64,000 bases of DNA from Nissolia schottii (lineage: Eukaryota > Streptophyta > Magnoliopsida > Fabales > Fabaceae), in NCBI GenBank assembly GCA_003254905.1, contig QANU01105209.1, positions 421,596 to 485,595 of the forward strand, read 5' to 3'. Positions 34,953 to 49,600 of this stretch are shown in pieces; positions within the stretch are counted from its first letter, which is position 1, and every line of letters begins with the position of its first letter. Below the pieces are notes generated by a model. That model saw nothing but the letters and a program-made list of their open reading frames with translations. It was not told the origin of the DNA and did no database searches. Position numbers and translations under genes: made by a program.

Positions 34953-37657
34953 CAGTGGCCCTTTTTTTTAAAGAAAAAAGGGAAAAATCATTATTGTAAA
35001 TCTTAAGATTGTATGTCATGTATGTGAATCAATCTTTTAGAAAGTTTGTAGTTTTAAAGAGATGATTCTTTCTTTGAAGAAATTTATTAATTTTGGTAAG
35101 GATAAAAATGTACATATAGTCTTTCTTCCTCAATGCTTGAAGCTATAAAGCAGGTTCAACTTTTTTGTTTGGTTTTATTGTTCTTTTAACTCTATGGTCT
35201 CTCTAGCTAGACTTTGACTCATGGATTCCCTTGACACATGTATCTCTTCTCGCTTTTCTTGTTTCAGAATTTACTTAAAGAAAGTTCTTTTCTATTATTA
35301 TTTAAATGAAAGCTTGTTAAGTGTTGGATTTCTTTTGGGAGAATGGTTAGAATTTTTATATTCCCTGTTTGTTACATTTAATTATATTAAGTGGTATTGA
35401 ATTATCCTTACCTTTATATAAAGTTGTTGGAAGGTTTTAATTGCTTTTTGTCACAATTTCTAAGTTTTAAATATGTTTTCTGTACACATCTTATCATGTT
35501 TATCTCTTATCAATGATTTAATCTTTCATACTTCTCTACTTATGCAATTATGTGGAGCCCTATGAGCAAATTTCAAATTTTGGTATTCTGAAAGGTACCA
35601 CCCGCTCTAATTGTTTATAACTATCTTGACCAATTTTATTTTAAAAAATAAACTATATTCGGATAGTTTTTGGTAATTATATATGTAATTTCTTTAATGG
35701 AGAGAAGCTTATATAGTAATAGTAATAGCATGTCCTTAATTCAAACAATCTGAAAATCTCTCTCTTTATCACAGTAAATTATGAATGAATTAGAAAAACT
35801 CAATTACTTCTTTATACTTAACGATGATTGGCTATAGCTGAAAGTACGTAACTATGTCTTCCACTTCCATAGTTCATAATTTAGAATTCTATCGAGGACA
35901 TTTTGACATTTACATGCATGAGACATCATTTATTTTAACACCGAAACTCTAATAAGATTCGTTAATTGTTGTTTCCAGCGCAGCAATCACAGTCATGATG
36001 TTTCCATCATTTGTCCCCATCGCATTTCCACTGGATTCTGGATAAATGATGCACTTGCAACTTTGGATTTTACCTAACAAATTATTTTGTTGCATTACGA
36101 TTGGATGAGAGTGTGTTATCAAACTCAGGCCGTATAGTTTTATTGGTATAATGAAATTGAAACAAGGACAAAATGCATAGATAGAAATACTCTCACAAAA
36201 GCCTCTAGCCACATAAAAAATGTAGGTGAGATTTTTCTCTTTCAATCAATTATTACTTCACTCTCAAACCAACCCGCTAAAAAAAAATTATCCACTCCTT
36301 TATGTTATATTGTTATTCGAGGTTGTCATATGACTTTCTTTTTTTTGTCAGTGCTGCAAAGTAAGAATTATTTAATAAAATGTTATTAGAATTTACCAAG
36401 ATATAGAGATAATCGTTTGATGAATCAAAGAAATATGAGCTACTCATATATTCAAAGATAAAAAAAGAAAAAGAATATCAAATAATTTCTACTAAAATTC
36501 TAATAATAAAACTTGGTCCATTTCAATTACATTCTGTGATTACTTTTTGATTATGCATTAAAAAATTATTTAAAGACTTTGCAAACTAGACTGAGGCAAG
36601 TTGGCAATATGTCGCCTTGTTAGTTGTCAATAATCCAGACCAAAACAAAAAGCTATTTGAAAACTTTAACTATATTAAGAACTACTGATAGACCTCTTTT
36701 GATAATTAATTGTATTACATTAGTGACGCGTGACAGCGACTCAAAACTAAACTCAATGTATTCATTAACTTTAGTGCCTTAGTGCATGATAAAAGTAGGA
36801 AAAATATTATTCAATTATCATTTTTATGAACGTATAGACATCACTTTGTACATTATACCCTACTAGCATTGTCAAGAGTGTTCTCACATAATACTATATT
36901 ATATATGAACGATTAAGTCGTCTCGTATGTTTTCTAACGTCATAGACTACTGTGTGCCTTTTTCCCTTTTAAAGGATGAAAATGGCTTCGGATTCTGATT
37001 GTCAACTACTCAACTTGTCAAGTGATTAACAATAAACAAACGTTCACGGGACGTAATGATATTCAAGAATTAAAAATATAAAGGATCCATTATGATTTAA
37101 TATCAATGCAAAAGAAGTGATTGAGCAAAGTTACTTGATAGTCATTAGAGTGCAGGTACATGGTATCATTCCATCGTATAGCAAAAAATTGAGAGAATTT
37201 TCCTATATCACTAATGCAAAATGAATAACTTGTCACAGACTAGACTAGGCTTGTAATCTTAATTGCAGTCTACTCACTTGCTCAACCTCATAATATTATT
37301 AAATAATTTCGTCAGGTAATACATACTATAGAACTAACTTTATATTCTATGAACCTACATATAATTTTACTTTGTTTCTGATTTTTAACCTTATTTACAA
37401 GAGGTGCTTAGATGGATACAGATGAGTCATTATACACTAGTTTAGAGGCGGATAAGTCAAAATTGGTGTACTTCCTATCTTCTTTTTCACCTAAAACATT
37501 CTGTACTTCACGGATGCTTCTTAAATAGTTGCCTTGGATGCTTCTTAACTAGTTCCCTTGTATTAGAAACAAGATAAAAGGACAGTGACGGGACAGACTG
37601 AAAATTTCTGTCCCTCCAGGCCTCAAATTTCTGTCCCTCCAAAACACAGCCTAAGTT
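34953..37657. other. Convergent intergenic region NLP / NPC1
   Basis: Contains both 3' UTRs. No canonical AATAAA stands out for either gene. A reverse frame at 35949-36245 (98 codons) has no recognised feature. Confidence 0.5.
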
Positions 37658-40600
37658 CTATGAAGAAGTTGATGAACGAGGTTCTCCATGGTCCGTGGTT
37701 ATACATCTTGAAGGAGGACCAAATATGCTTAATACCACCTGCAGCCGAAAATAAAATAAAACATGCTTTTAGTTTGGAAAAACAAAGTTTAAATATGGAA
37801 ATGCGTGTATTGGTTGTCAAACGAATTTGACAGAAATAAATATACTTAATAGAAGAAGAAGAGAAGAAAGAGTATCAGACAGATACACTTTCATTTGATG
37901 CATTTTCATTAATGAAAAGACACAAAAGAAAACAATACTGACCGGCAAGAAAACAAGTCCGTGCAAGAAACCAAGAAGTACTAACGACAAGTACATCTGA
38001 AAGTAATAAACCTGGAAGACGCAATTGTTAGTATAGCAATAATATATATACTTCTGTCCAAAAATCAAAGATAAACTAAAGATAAACTCATAATACCACA
38101 AAAACTTCTGTCCTTGAAAAGCAAAGAACAATAACTCCAACAAGCTTTGTTAGTGTGATACCACTGCAATTGCATAAAGAAGTGAATCTATTTTAGAAAG
38201 ATATCATAAACAAATTTAAGACAATACGGTACGTGGATGCAGATCGACCCAAACTGAAAAATAGATTTCTGTTAGCACAAGAGCACCTGAATACTGAAGC
38301 CCCCATTGTACCCAGAGCCTCCTTAACACGTTGATCTTTGTCTCCACTAGTTACCTGTAGTAAGAAGATTTGGTCATGCAACTGATAGAAACTAGTTCGT
38401 AAAGAAATTTACATATTGGGGTCTCTGTGTGTGTGTGTGTGTGTCTGTGCTTAGATAAGGCAAATTGATGAATAAAAAAAAAAAACAACTGGAGAGCAGA
38501 GTGATACTAACAGTAAAAGAATGAGTCATGTGTACACAAAACTCAACAGCAATGCCCACTGACATAACAAGGTTGACCACCGAAACAGCATTCAGCTGGA
38601 TATTCAGAATGGCCATTACACCCTACAAAGCATCAATAGAAAGATTAAACAATACGTAAAAGGAACTATATGACATAATTCAATTAGCAGGAAAGTCAAA
38701 AATCGAATAGACTTAAGAAGACATAAAAATACCATGAGATCGACAACAATCATCACCAACACCAACAAAATGATTGCTGAGCTCCATAAACTACACCAAA
38801 GTTTGAAATCAAAGGAGTGTCAAACCAAGACTTGAGTGATCCATCAAAAACTAACTCAATACTTCTATTTAATTGAGGAAGATAGAAGAGATAAAACAAT
38901 TTAGCTTAAACCATTTCCCAAAATAAGCTAATGCTCACCTGCTTGTGATAACCAAGCACACAATAAATACTGCACCTGTTACATTAATATATGACTATTA
39001 ATATCTTAAAAATCTCAACATAACACGCATGCATAATAAATACATCGAAGTAGATAGTTTGCATGATGATCACCCATATTTTTCCATTGGAAATAATATT
39101 TTACAACAATATGCACAGAATTGTGACCAGGCCAGGTCAATGATGGCCCGAGAAAATGCATTCAAGTATCTCAATACTAACCTATGGCTATGGCAAGATT
39201 GATCAATGCTGTCTTCCAAATATTAAGGTATTGCTCAAAAAACATATAAAACACTGAATATGGGAAGATCTCCATCTGCATTCAGAAAAGGAATGTTAGC
39301 TTGGGCATAGTAAACATGGTAGTGAGCTTGACCGGCTACTTCTATATTTTTCATTGTCGCAAGTGCAAGAGATTGATATTCTCATGTACTGCAACAAATG
39401 AGCAAGTCAAAGACTTCCACTCACTCTTAGTATCACATTTCTAGATTATATACCTAAAGGACAAAAAAATAAGATTCAGCAAGTAGAGATGATTGATTCA
39501 TCACCTTTAAAGAATCAGAAACTCTTGAACTGAACTCTCGAGCAGCCCTCATTGAATTAACAAAGTCAATCTGAAACAAGTTTACTGTTAAACCTTGGGC
39601 TCTTTGATACTACAGTAATCATGGAACAAATAATAATCCTACCTGCTTGTTGAGTGGAGTATGATATGTACGGAATGATGATGCTTGGATAATGCCACTA
39701 TCATAGCCTGAAAACCAGAACGCAGTCAAATAATTCATACAAAAGTCAGATATCCACACTCTGGAACTTATACTGAGTGCTACTAGGTAACCCCCATCTC
39801 TAAGTTGACTTAAATAACGTACTTAATGAATTTGAACACAAGGAGAGTGTCTACAATCAACAAACCTTTCAGTTCAACACTGCTGGTGTATGCCCCACGT
39901 CCACCTTTTGCACAATCAGCAGATGGCAGAGCACTAAGAAACCATGGCAGTTTCTCCTTAAATTGTGTTGTAGATGGACGATCGTTACGGAGATCTGAGT
40001 GATGGAAACACTGCATATTCCACAAAGTGTTCGATTATGGCCTTGAAACAAAAACAAGAAATTGTTCTAACTCCTTGCACAAAACATCCAAACAAAAAAC
40101 AGAAGACATTTGTCTAATTACCGTTGTGCAATCTTTGCATATTCCAACAGAAACACAAGAACCTTCGCCAGGAGCGCAGCAAGGAGGCTGGAATGAAAAA
40201 ATTACCTTACTTTGTCAGCTACCATAAAATCATAATACACTTGGACTAATTCATTGAAACTTTATCCTCCATCTACACCTTTTCTGTCATAAATTTTAAT
40301 TACCAATAAAGCAAAATCATCCTCCAGGTAGTCATCCCATTTCTTTGCTATTGGTTAATTCTTCTCAGAAAATATTTTTATTTTATACAACTAATAACGA
40401 AGAAGAAATAAAGTCACTAAACTGAAAATAGTAGGTCCAAATGATCATTAATCTTCTTGCTATATAGAATATGTTCCCCCTTGTCACAAAAAATTCTCTA
40501 TAATGAAGCCACCATAAATAATGTGATGCAAGAGTCCTAACATAGAACACAATAAGGTATATCTCTGCGATAGAGTCAGGATTTTACAAAAAAAATCAAT

Positions 40601-43600
40601 GGCAATAACTAATATGTGCACCAGACCTGATCATCAGGAGGGCAATAACTCCCATTCGTGAACTTCCTGCAGCACCCAAATGCTTCTGGAGATACCCACA
40701 CAAGAAAATCATCAAGCCACGAGGCAGCTGGCTTGGCAATATAACTTGTGTCAGGTACTAGGGCCTCCCTTGCAATCTACAAGGTAAAAAGACAGCAGCC
40801 ATAACAGGGAATATCCAGGCAGATACATAGCAACAATTCAAGTGATAAACAGTGCAAACAGATAGATAGCATGGACTGCCAGCCAGTACAAACAAAACAA
40901 CTATAAAAAGCAAACCCAGTGACTCATTAAAATAGATGAATTTGTAAGGTTAGATGTCCCACAAACAGCCAAAACGATGTGTAGTTATATCTCATATATA
41001 GATGAATCAGAATCAAGTAAGCCCACTGCTAATGATTTACCTCATTTAAAAGAGAATCTGAATTACATTGGCTAATGGAGCAAAGCTGATTTGTATTTGT
41101 TGAATCTGAGCTGAAATTAGGAAATAACATTAAAATGAATCATCCTCAGCATTGGTAGTACTAAGACAAGGTTAGGTTTCCCTTTCAGAGATATGTACAT
41201 CATGAATACTATGAAACTTAAGTTGCTGAAATACCTGTAGTTATAGTTCTTCACAACAAAATACAAAGGTGGTCCAATTCTGAGATATTCTGAAACATTA
41301 TTGAAATAGCCCTGCAGGAAGACATATCTATTAGCTTCAACACAAACACGAGGATAAAAAGAAACAGGAATAAAGGAGGCTAAGTCAAAAGTATCACACC
41401 TGAAGATATGAGTCCCGTGGAAGAACGATCTGCTGCTCTAAACCGGGCTCAACTCTAGTACTTAGTGCCTATGTGATTCGGAAAAATTAAGAGAGAATAA
41501 GGAGAAAGGAGAGGGGGAAGATAATGTATTAGAAGCACATATAGTTTAATTAAATCTCGAAGCTACAGAAACAATCCAAGACTTACTATGCTAGCCAAGG
41601 CAAATGCTGCGAAAATAGCAATGACAACAATTTTTACTCCCCATATACTTAGAACGGGAGCATGAACCTCCTGAAAGGGGAAAAACCAGGGGAATAAGAA
41701 ACCAGTTACAGAGGAGTATTATAATGAAGTCAGCGCCAAATGATGGATAAAAGACGTTATTTAATTTAAACACATGCAAAAGTGACTAAACAAACTCAAA
41801 AGGTTGACAGAAACATGAATCAAAAACCCTCGACTTTAAGGATAACTAACTTTTCCTCCATTAAGTAAAAGATTTCGAAAATATAAAATTATGGCTTGAT
41901 TAAAATTTATATACTTCATACAAGGCTCTCCACAAAATTGCAAATAATGACTTATATACTTAGTCATATATTAAGTACCAGTAAACTGTTATTGCCAAAA
42001 ACAATAATGCTCACTACCTTCATATATCGAGCCAATAAACCAAGTTTTCTTCTACTGATTCCTGACAAGTAATGAAAAGAAAAACTTCAATGGAAGTCAG
42101 TTAAAGCTTCCTATCTTTTAGGGAGTAAATGACCACTTTGGTCCTCCCAAGATGTAGCTTATTAAAGAAGAAAGTGAGAAAGCTTACAAACAGAGACAAG
42201 ATGATGCAATAAAATATGGAAGTTCCATCAATAACTTCAAATTAAAATTTGCTATACCTTTATCAGGGTCTGCATGCAATGAATGGACTTTTATGCATGG
42301 AAAACAATCAACTCTCTTATCCTCTGCTCGGAACGAGTCAAGAACTATTAGAGCAACAAAAGCAGTAACTTGCAGGAGGAAGTCCAAAAGAACAGCCAAT
42401 GCTGTGAAAGAAAGCATGAATGAAAGCAGGGATTAGCATTTGAGACAAACGAAACAGCTAAGACTACTGCAAAGATACAAAATTTCAAGAGAACAAAAAT
42501 ATACCGGCAAACATTGAGAATACTCGGCACGCAGGCATGGAAATAAAGCTTCCAACTGCAAATGCTACAACCTCTGATAAACTAGCCAATGTTATTGATG
42601 GTCCAACCTCCACAAGAGCTTTGCTTATTCGTTCTTCTAAAGGCAACTCTAGATGTTGCCTTTTCACAGCATGAACTAGTATACACATATTATCCACCCC
42701 AACCTAATGAAGAGAGATTCAGGAAGAACAAACATGATTAAATAAAATGTCGGCAAAAAATGAGTTGGTGAATTGGATTATAATGACTGAATTTGACAGG
42801 ATCAGCTACTCGCCACCACAATGTTCTGCTACTACACAATTGCAGATATGTTATTTTCCAATGCTATAGAAAGTTCAATTGACACAATGTATTGCAAGAC
42901 AGTTCATTCGCCATTGATGTTGTTCGTCTGCCTTAAACAGAACAATCTTTTATTATAGGACAGGATGCTTTACATCATTCAAAATAACTTTTGGTAACAC
43001 TCCATATGCTTATTTTGTCTCAAGCTTAAAAAAGGACAGTATTTTGTTTATACATTTGTCAAAGTAACAAACATTACCTATAAAAGTTATTATACAAATC
43101 AAATAAAATCCAATAACCTAAGTAACTTCATTTTTTTGTTCCAAATTTTATTTACTTCTTTCACTTTCTAAATTTTAAATACCACATTTTTCATTGTTTT
43201 TAAATTAAATTTTATACTGCACCCATGCTTTCAGAAAGATCAAGGAAACACTCTAAAAGTAGTCATTCTTTCTGGATTCCAAATAAGTATCTTAAAAAGA
43301 CCACAGTAGAGAATTAAATGACTATGGACCATCATTTACTCAACACATTTACCTTACTCTTGTGTGGTATGGATGAAAAGAATAAGCCCAAAAATGACTA
43401 TTGCATTAAAATTGTTCTACACCAACATAAAAATGGCATTTGCCTATTTGCTGAAGGTATTGGCATGGGTATGGTGGATATGTAAAGTTATCTATGTTTG
43501 TTGCATGAGTGAAAAAGAAATATGCCCAAATGGTTGTCTAGGTGGATACAGAGGTGTCTTTCTATCTTGGTTTGGTAGGAAGGCTTCAATCTTGGACCAG

Positions 43601-46600
43601 AACCTGATCCATTTATCCACATCCTTTTTCTCTTTTAATTTTGTCCCTCTAATTTCTCTCTTTTAAGCACACTTTTTAAGGAAAAAATTCCTTCATTACT
43701 TTTTTTATGCACAAACTTCTTTGAAAATGTGAGTAGAGGAATAATTTCAAAATTCAAGTGGTTTTCTCCATAGGGTTTTGTTAATAAAAGTGAAAAACTC
43801 AACGAGTCATGTTAAACATCATACAGTAAATCAAACGGATTAAATCACAAGACATTATACAGTAGTTTTCCAAAAGTAACTATTTAGCAAAGTAATAAAT
43901 TAGCAATATTCATTGGTTACAATAAGACCACCACCAACAAACACCACAAACAACATCAACGTCAATAATTATTAATATAGGTTTCAATGTTAGTTATCAT
44001 TGATAACTTTATAGGTAAAAGAAGACTTACAGCTAGAACAAGAAACGGGATTACTTCCATGATGATCAGTGTAGATTTTACACCAAAGGCACTAAAGAAT
44101 CCAACTGATCCAAGCACAGACAGCATAACAAGCAGCACTCCTGAAAGACCAAGCAATACCTGAAATCCAAAATTACAAAATTAGATATTTAAGCACATTA
44201 TAAAAATCTCTCCACCTAGTGATAAAAGGTTTCGATGCTGTCTGTAGTCATTATGTACATTATAAAATCTATCTCGACAATAAGCATCAGGGAGGAGGAA
44301 AGATAAGAAAAAGGAAAGGGGAAAAGAAAGATGATTTGACACAGTGGTTAGAACCGCACCTTAGATGAAATATAGAAAGAAGAAGGATGCGGGGTATCTC
44401 CTAAAGTAAGAGATATATAAGCAAACATCACGAGATAGCTAATCTGCAATAAAATTAGGTACAGCACAAGGATTAAACAATTTATCTGATAAACACAATA
44501 TGGTAAATTTTTAGAAATACAAGACATATAATATAACATATTCACATAGTTCCGTAATCATGCATCAGACTAAAACTTTTGCTTTTTCTTTAATATTATT
44601 TTTTTAAGGACAATTTTTTTTTTTTTCAGGACAAGCAAACATCAACATGAAACAGAAGGAGGGTAATACCAATATGGTAATAGCATCAGCAGAACTTTCT
44701 CTTTTTAATTCTTCCTCAACGGAGCTTTCAGATGAAAAAGCAAGTGTCAAATTTCTTGATTGTACCATCGGTAAAAGCTCGTCCTGTCACAAAGGACACA
44801 ATAAATACAAGAAATCGAGAAGAAGAAAAGGAGGAATGATGGGAATGGCAATGGGCCCATGACCATGTCACATCACGAAGGACAAACAAGCAATTATTAA
44901 AACATATAATGCATCTTTGGCTTATTCTTCCCATCAGGCAGGCCCTAGGACCTAGTTATGGGATTGCTAAATTAAGGTAAATGAAAGTGCTAAGACTCAA
45001 CAGGAATCAAACCCAACATAAGTACTTCCTTGGGATGGATGACATTGCAGCAATATTGGCACATGTCTATGCAGAAGGGTCTAGAGGGGACTTGTGATTT
45101 ATACAGGCCAAACAATGAAGATATGAATTAGTCATCAATGAAAAAGTTATAAGTACACGATACAAACCTTTACCAACTGAATAAAAGTCTTCTCCCAAGC
45201 AGTTGCCTTTGCTGTTTCATTACCTTCTCCATCAATGGCATTGTTTACCGGATAAGATACAATAAATGCAGATGCCTGTCTTGAATAGATCACAGTATAG
45301 TTATCATGTGCTCCACAAAATCCAATATATTCACAACCTAGAAGAGTAGAGAAAGTACCCCAGAATAATCGTTCCCAGCGAAACCTCCCAAGACAGTGCT
45401 TGGATCAAGAGGTCCTTTGAATGCACTCATACATGTGTCTGCTGAGGAATAATGCTGAATAACAAACATTAGAAAATAATCAGATCAGTTGCAAACTGCA
45501 ATTATTTTTACATATGCACGTCTTTGCGTGTGCCATAGATAAAAGTTTCAGATTCATGTCTCCACATAATAAGAGAAAGAAAACACGTCATCTCATATTA
45601 AAACAGAAAAATTCACCTAGGAGGGTATTCCCAGTAGTTCCCAGGTTCTAAATCCCTTATTACTCAAATAATCAAAGTAAAATAAGTGTACAGTCAGGCA
45701 GGAGATCTTGGTTATTGTTCTATATGTGAACTTGCAAAATATTAGAAATTAACATCTACAGCTATAATCAACTTTAAGATGCAAAGTTAACACGTGGTAC
45801 CTCAAAACAGTAATTGAGATGTTCTACTCCCCCATAATCATCAAAATTTTTTGGATCCATTTTGAAGTACTGTCAATCAGAAGAGGAAAAATGCTAATCA
45901 AAAGAAGTTAAAATCATGGAAATTTATTACAATATGATAATGAAACATCAGAGTTCGCTGGCAGCAAATCAATAACTCTACCTGCAGGACACTTTGAGTG
46001 GCACAGTCTTTGTCTAGTGGCTTCATACAGATGTCTTGGAGAGATACCATCAAGCCAGAATAATTAGCACGAATTGCATCAACCTGACAGCATTATATGA
46101 ATGCCTTCAATCCGGCAAAATCAGCAAAAATATTAATGCAGTACTACTAAATGGAACACTTACCTTGTTTTGTACTTCAAAGAGAAATTTAATGTTGTCC
46201 TCTGACACAATTCTTGGTGATGTAGTATTCGTTTTGTCTGGAACTGTTGCCAGTATGAGCTGCAAAAGAAAAGTGTCATTCCTCTGAACAAATTAGGAAA
46301 GTAAATCCAGCTTGATGATGATTGCATATTGCCTCATGTTGCAGAATGCATCCTAGTGTCAAATGTCAACATATAAGGTAGAATCAAATCAATAACAACA
46401 TTAATAAAGCTATAAAAGGAAAAATGACAAGATCACTTCCTCTTTCCATTTTGGCAAAGAAGGTATAGTGGGTAAAGCACTAGCAAATAAAAAGAGCAGT
46501 TTTTTTTTCTTTTCAATTCAATCTTGTCTCATGGTACATTTTACACTGTGAAAATGGGAAGCTAAAAGCAAAAGAAATATGCATCCTTGTTTACATGAGA

Positions 46601-49600
46601 GGAGGAAAGAAAGGCACTTGATAGTATAAAGTAAAATTTGAAAAACATTCATAACGCAGAGTCATTGCTTATTGTTACCAATAATGACATCTATTATAGG
46701 GAGGTAACAAGAAAATGTGCTAATGTAAGAACCTGTTCAATTCTGTAGAATGGGGCAAGATGGTTGTCAAAAAACTGTTTCTCTTGTGCTGCCTTACTTC
46801 CAGGTCCTACCCAGAGCTGAAAAATGCAGGTAATTATTTTCACAAACTCAGAGTAACTCAAAAAATTAAATCAATAAGAGAATAGGAAATGTTCAGAAAT
46901 CTAGTAGCCTAGACACTAAATCATTAAAACCATAATACCCGAAAGTTAAAGCTACTTCTTCCTTGCCTGTGCAATTTGTCAGTACATTTAAATTAGAAAT
47001 TGCCATTCGTTCATTATACTGATCAATACTCTTGCCAAACAAGTTTTAAATTAACAATTTTCCCTCATTAAAATAAAAGTTCAAAAATATGTCACCAATC
47101 TTATTTATAATCAATAAAATGATTAGTATGAAGCACCATTGGATTTTCAATTTTCAAAAGAAAAACAGTCTCTTAAAGAAAATTAACCTATCTCAAGAAA
47201 CTGAAAACTGAAAATAGAAATAAAGTGGGTACTCAAAAGTGGGTGCATATATCAAGAGTGAAACAGATCTGCAAAAAGACTCATGCTAAATTACAAAGCA
47301 CGGAAATCTCTGAACTAAAAACAGACAACAGAATTTTGAATCTAGACATAAAGCCAACTGCTTATAAGCTTCAGAAATCAGAGGTGAAATGAGAAATTTA
47401 TTCTTTGATACAAAATTCAAATACACCTGAATGTTTGTATCATGCAATGTACAAAACCTATTTTAGAAGTGGATACACTAACACTTACCTTCTCAGGCCG
47501 TGTCTCAACCTTGAATCGGATTAGACCTAGACAAAGTAGAAGAACTATAGCCACGGATGTAGACAAGACTGTGATTGGATTTCTAGCTACATACGACCCG
47601 TATTTCCTGATCATATTTGCAAACATGAGGTCAAATATTGTTATATGTAAGTAGACGTTTATGATGACAGCACGGATATTGACCTGTAAAAATTTGACAT
47701 GTATCCCTGCACAGCTGAGAGCCGAACTCCATTTCTATTTTGTTGAACATCTTCAATCATCTTATAGTCATCAACATCAGTCAAAACAAAGTCAGACTTC
47801 AGTAAGCATTCACAAGGAAGTAAGCAAAGCAAAACCTTCTACAAGTTTAAAAGAAAGGGAAAACAACTCTCAAGCATGTCTATAATGAAAAAGTAACAAA
47901 TTATCACACACCTGCCGCATTGGGAGGTTCTCATCCTTCTCCATATTAAGAGAGTGCAGCACTCGACCACTATCAATATTAGACTCTGGTTTTGTTATAT
48001 ATGACAGCTTTCTTTCCCTTATCCGATGATACAATCCCCAACCCAAGAAAACAGAAATCAGTATGATGTATAAGACTGCTACAATCAAATCAACACACTT
48101 CACCTGCAGGTATCAAACAGTACAATCATATTAGTTGAGAATACAGATTAGGTTTAAACCGCCTTTAATTCATCATGAACAGCAAACAAATGTTCCAGGT
48201 AAATATCCAAAATCATGATTATATGCTCCCTTACCATTAAAGACCCGACTTTCATGGAGCATGAATCCCTCTTATGGGTGGTAGTTGAAGCTGAAGTAGA
48301 GCATACTGAAGATGAAGGACAATCACCACAAGAACACCCCAGAGAAATGTCACTGCACGAATAAGTTGAAACATTCATAGGTTTCATGCCAGATGACTTG
48401 GTTGGGTTTGGCTGGAATGTAATTGCAAATGGTGAACCAACACCACCGACAGCTGCTTTTCTACCGAGAAAAGCAAACCACTCTGCCAAAAGCAATCTCT
48501 ATGTAAGCATCATGCTTTCAGACAATGCACTAGGAGAATAATTTTAAGCAAGCAACCCCCTATCAAAATGAATCTTTACATTTGCAATGTTGCTATGCTT
48601 TCACACGTTAGTTAAATTACCAAAATGACAATCACAGTAGTCTCTACTGCATAGGCAAACTATATAAAGAGTATCAGCTGCTGTAAAAGAGGGACAAATC
48701 CAGCCATGTGAACTTGAAAATAAAAATAGGAGATTATATTTTTCACAAAACCAAATGTATTCTGCCTGAAAGTAGAATATTGAATTTGTTTTCATTATTG
48801 CATACATTTTTATTTCACAGAGCTACAAAACAATAAACAAAAAAATAATCACAAACCAAGAATTCTGATGTATACTTCTCTCTCTCTCTCTCTAAATACT
48901 TCCCCATATACATAGAGCAAGCAGGAAAATAATTTTAGGAGGTATCCTAAAGACAGATATCTTTCCAAAATAACTTTGGCACACCGAATGCAATGCATTT
49001 CACTTGCTATTTCAGTGACAGGCTTTACCATCAATAAATCTGAATAGCTAATTTTATATCTCTACGTTTCCATTAACTCACCATTGCAACATGAAACCAT
49101 TGATACAGACATCAGAAACAGAAACAACATTTGGTTATACATTTCAAAGTACAATTTACCTTTAAAATTTTTAGCACCAGCACCAATAAATTGCATAGCT
49201 CGAGAATTTGTGGTTCCAAATTTTACATCCTTGCAGGACTCATATAAACCTTCACCAAAGGCATCAGTTACATAATAGTCAATCCCACCCACTGTCAAAT
49301 TGCCACCAACCTGAAAATTGCAATAATTGGAATCTATCAGTAATAATTGCATTCTAAAATTATTGAAATAGCCATTTGTGATTTGCATCCAAAATACTGA
49401 TAACGATAATATAAAAAGAACAAGATCATAAAAATAGGCACCTTCTCTGTTGTTCAGATTGGTTAGTATTCAAAAGAAGAATCATCTCATAGGATGCCTG
49501 TTATTATTTTTTTGTGTTTCGCATAAGTGGACAAGATATGCAATACAACAACTAAAACATATTTCAGATAAATTTCTTGATTTTTTAATGATAGATAAAT

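Noticed and set aside
43364-43666. Gene nested in NPC1 intron 19
   Set aside because: 100-codon frame without recognisable motifs or conserved features.
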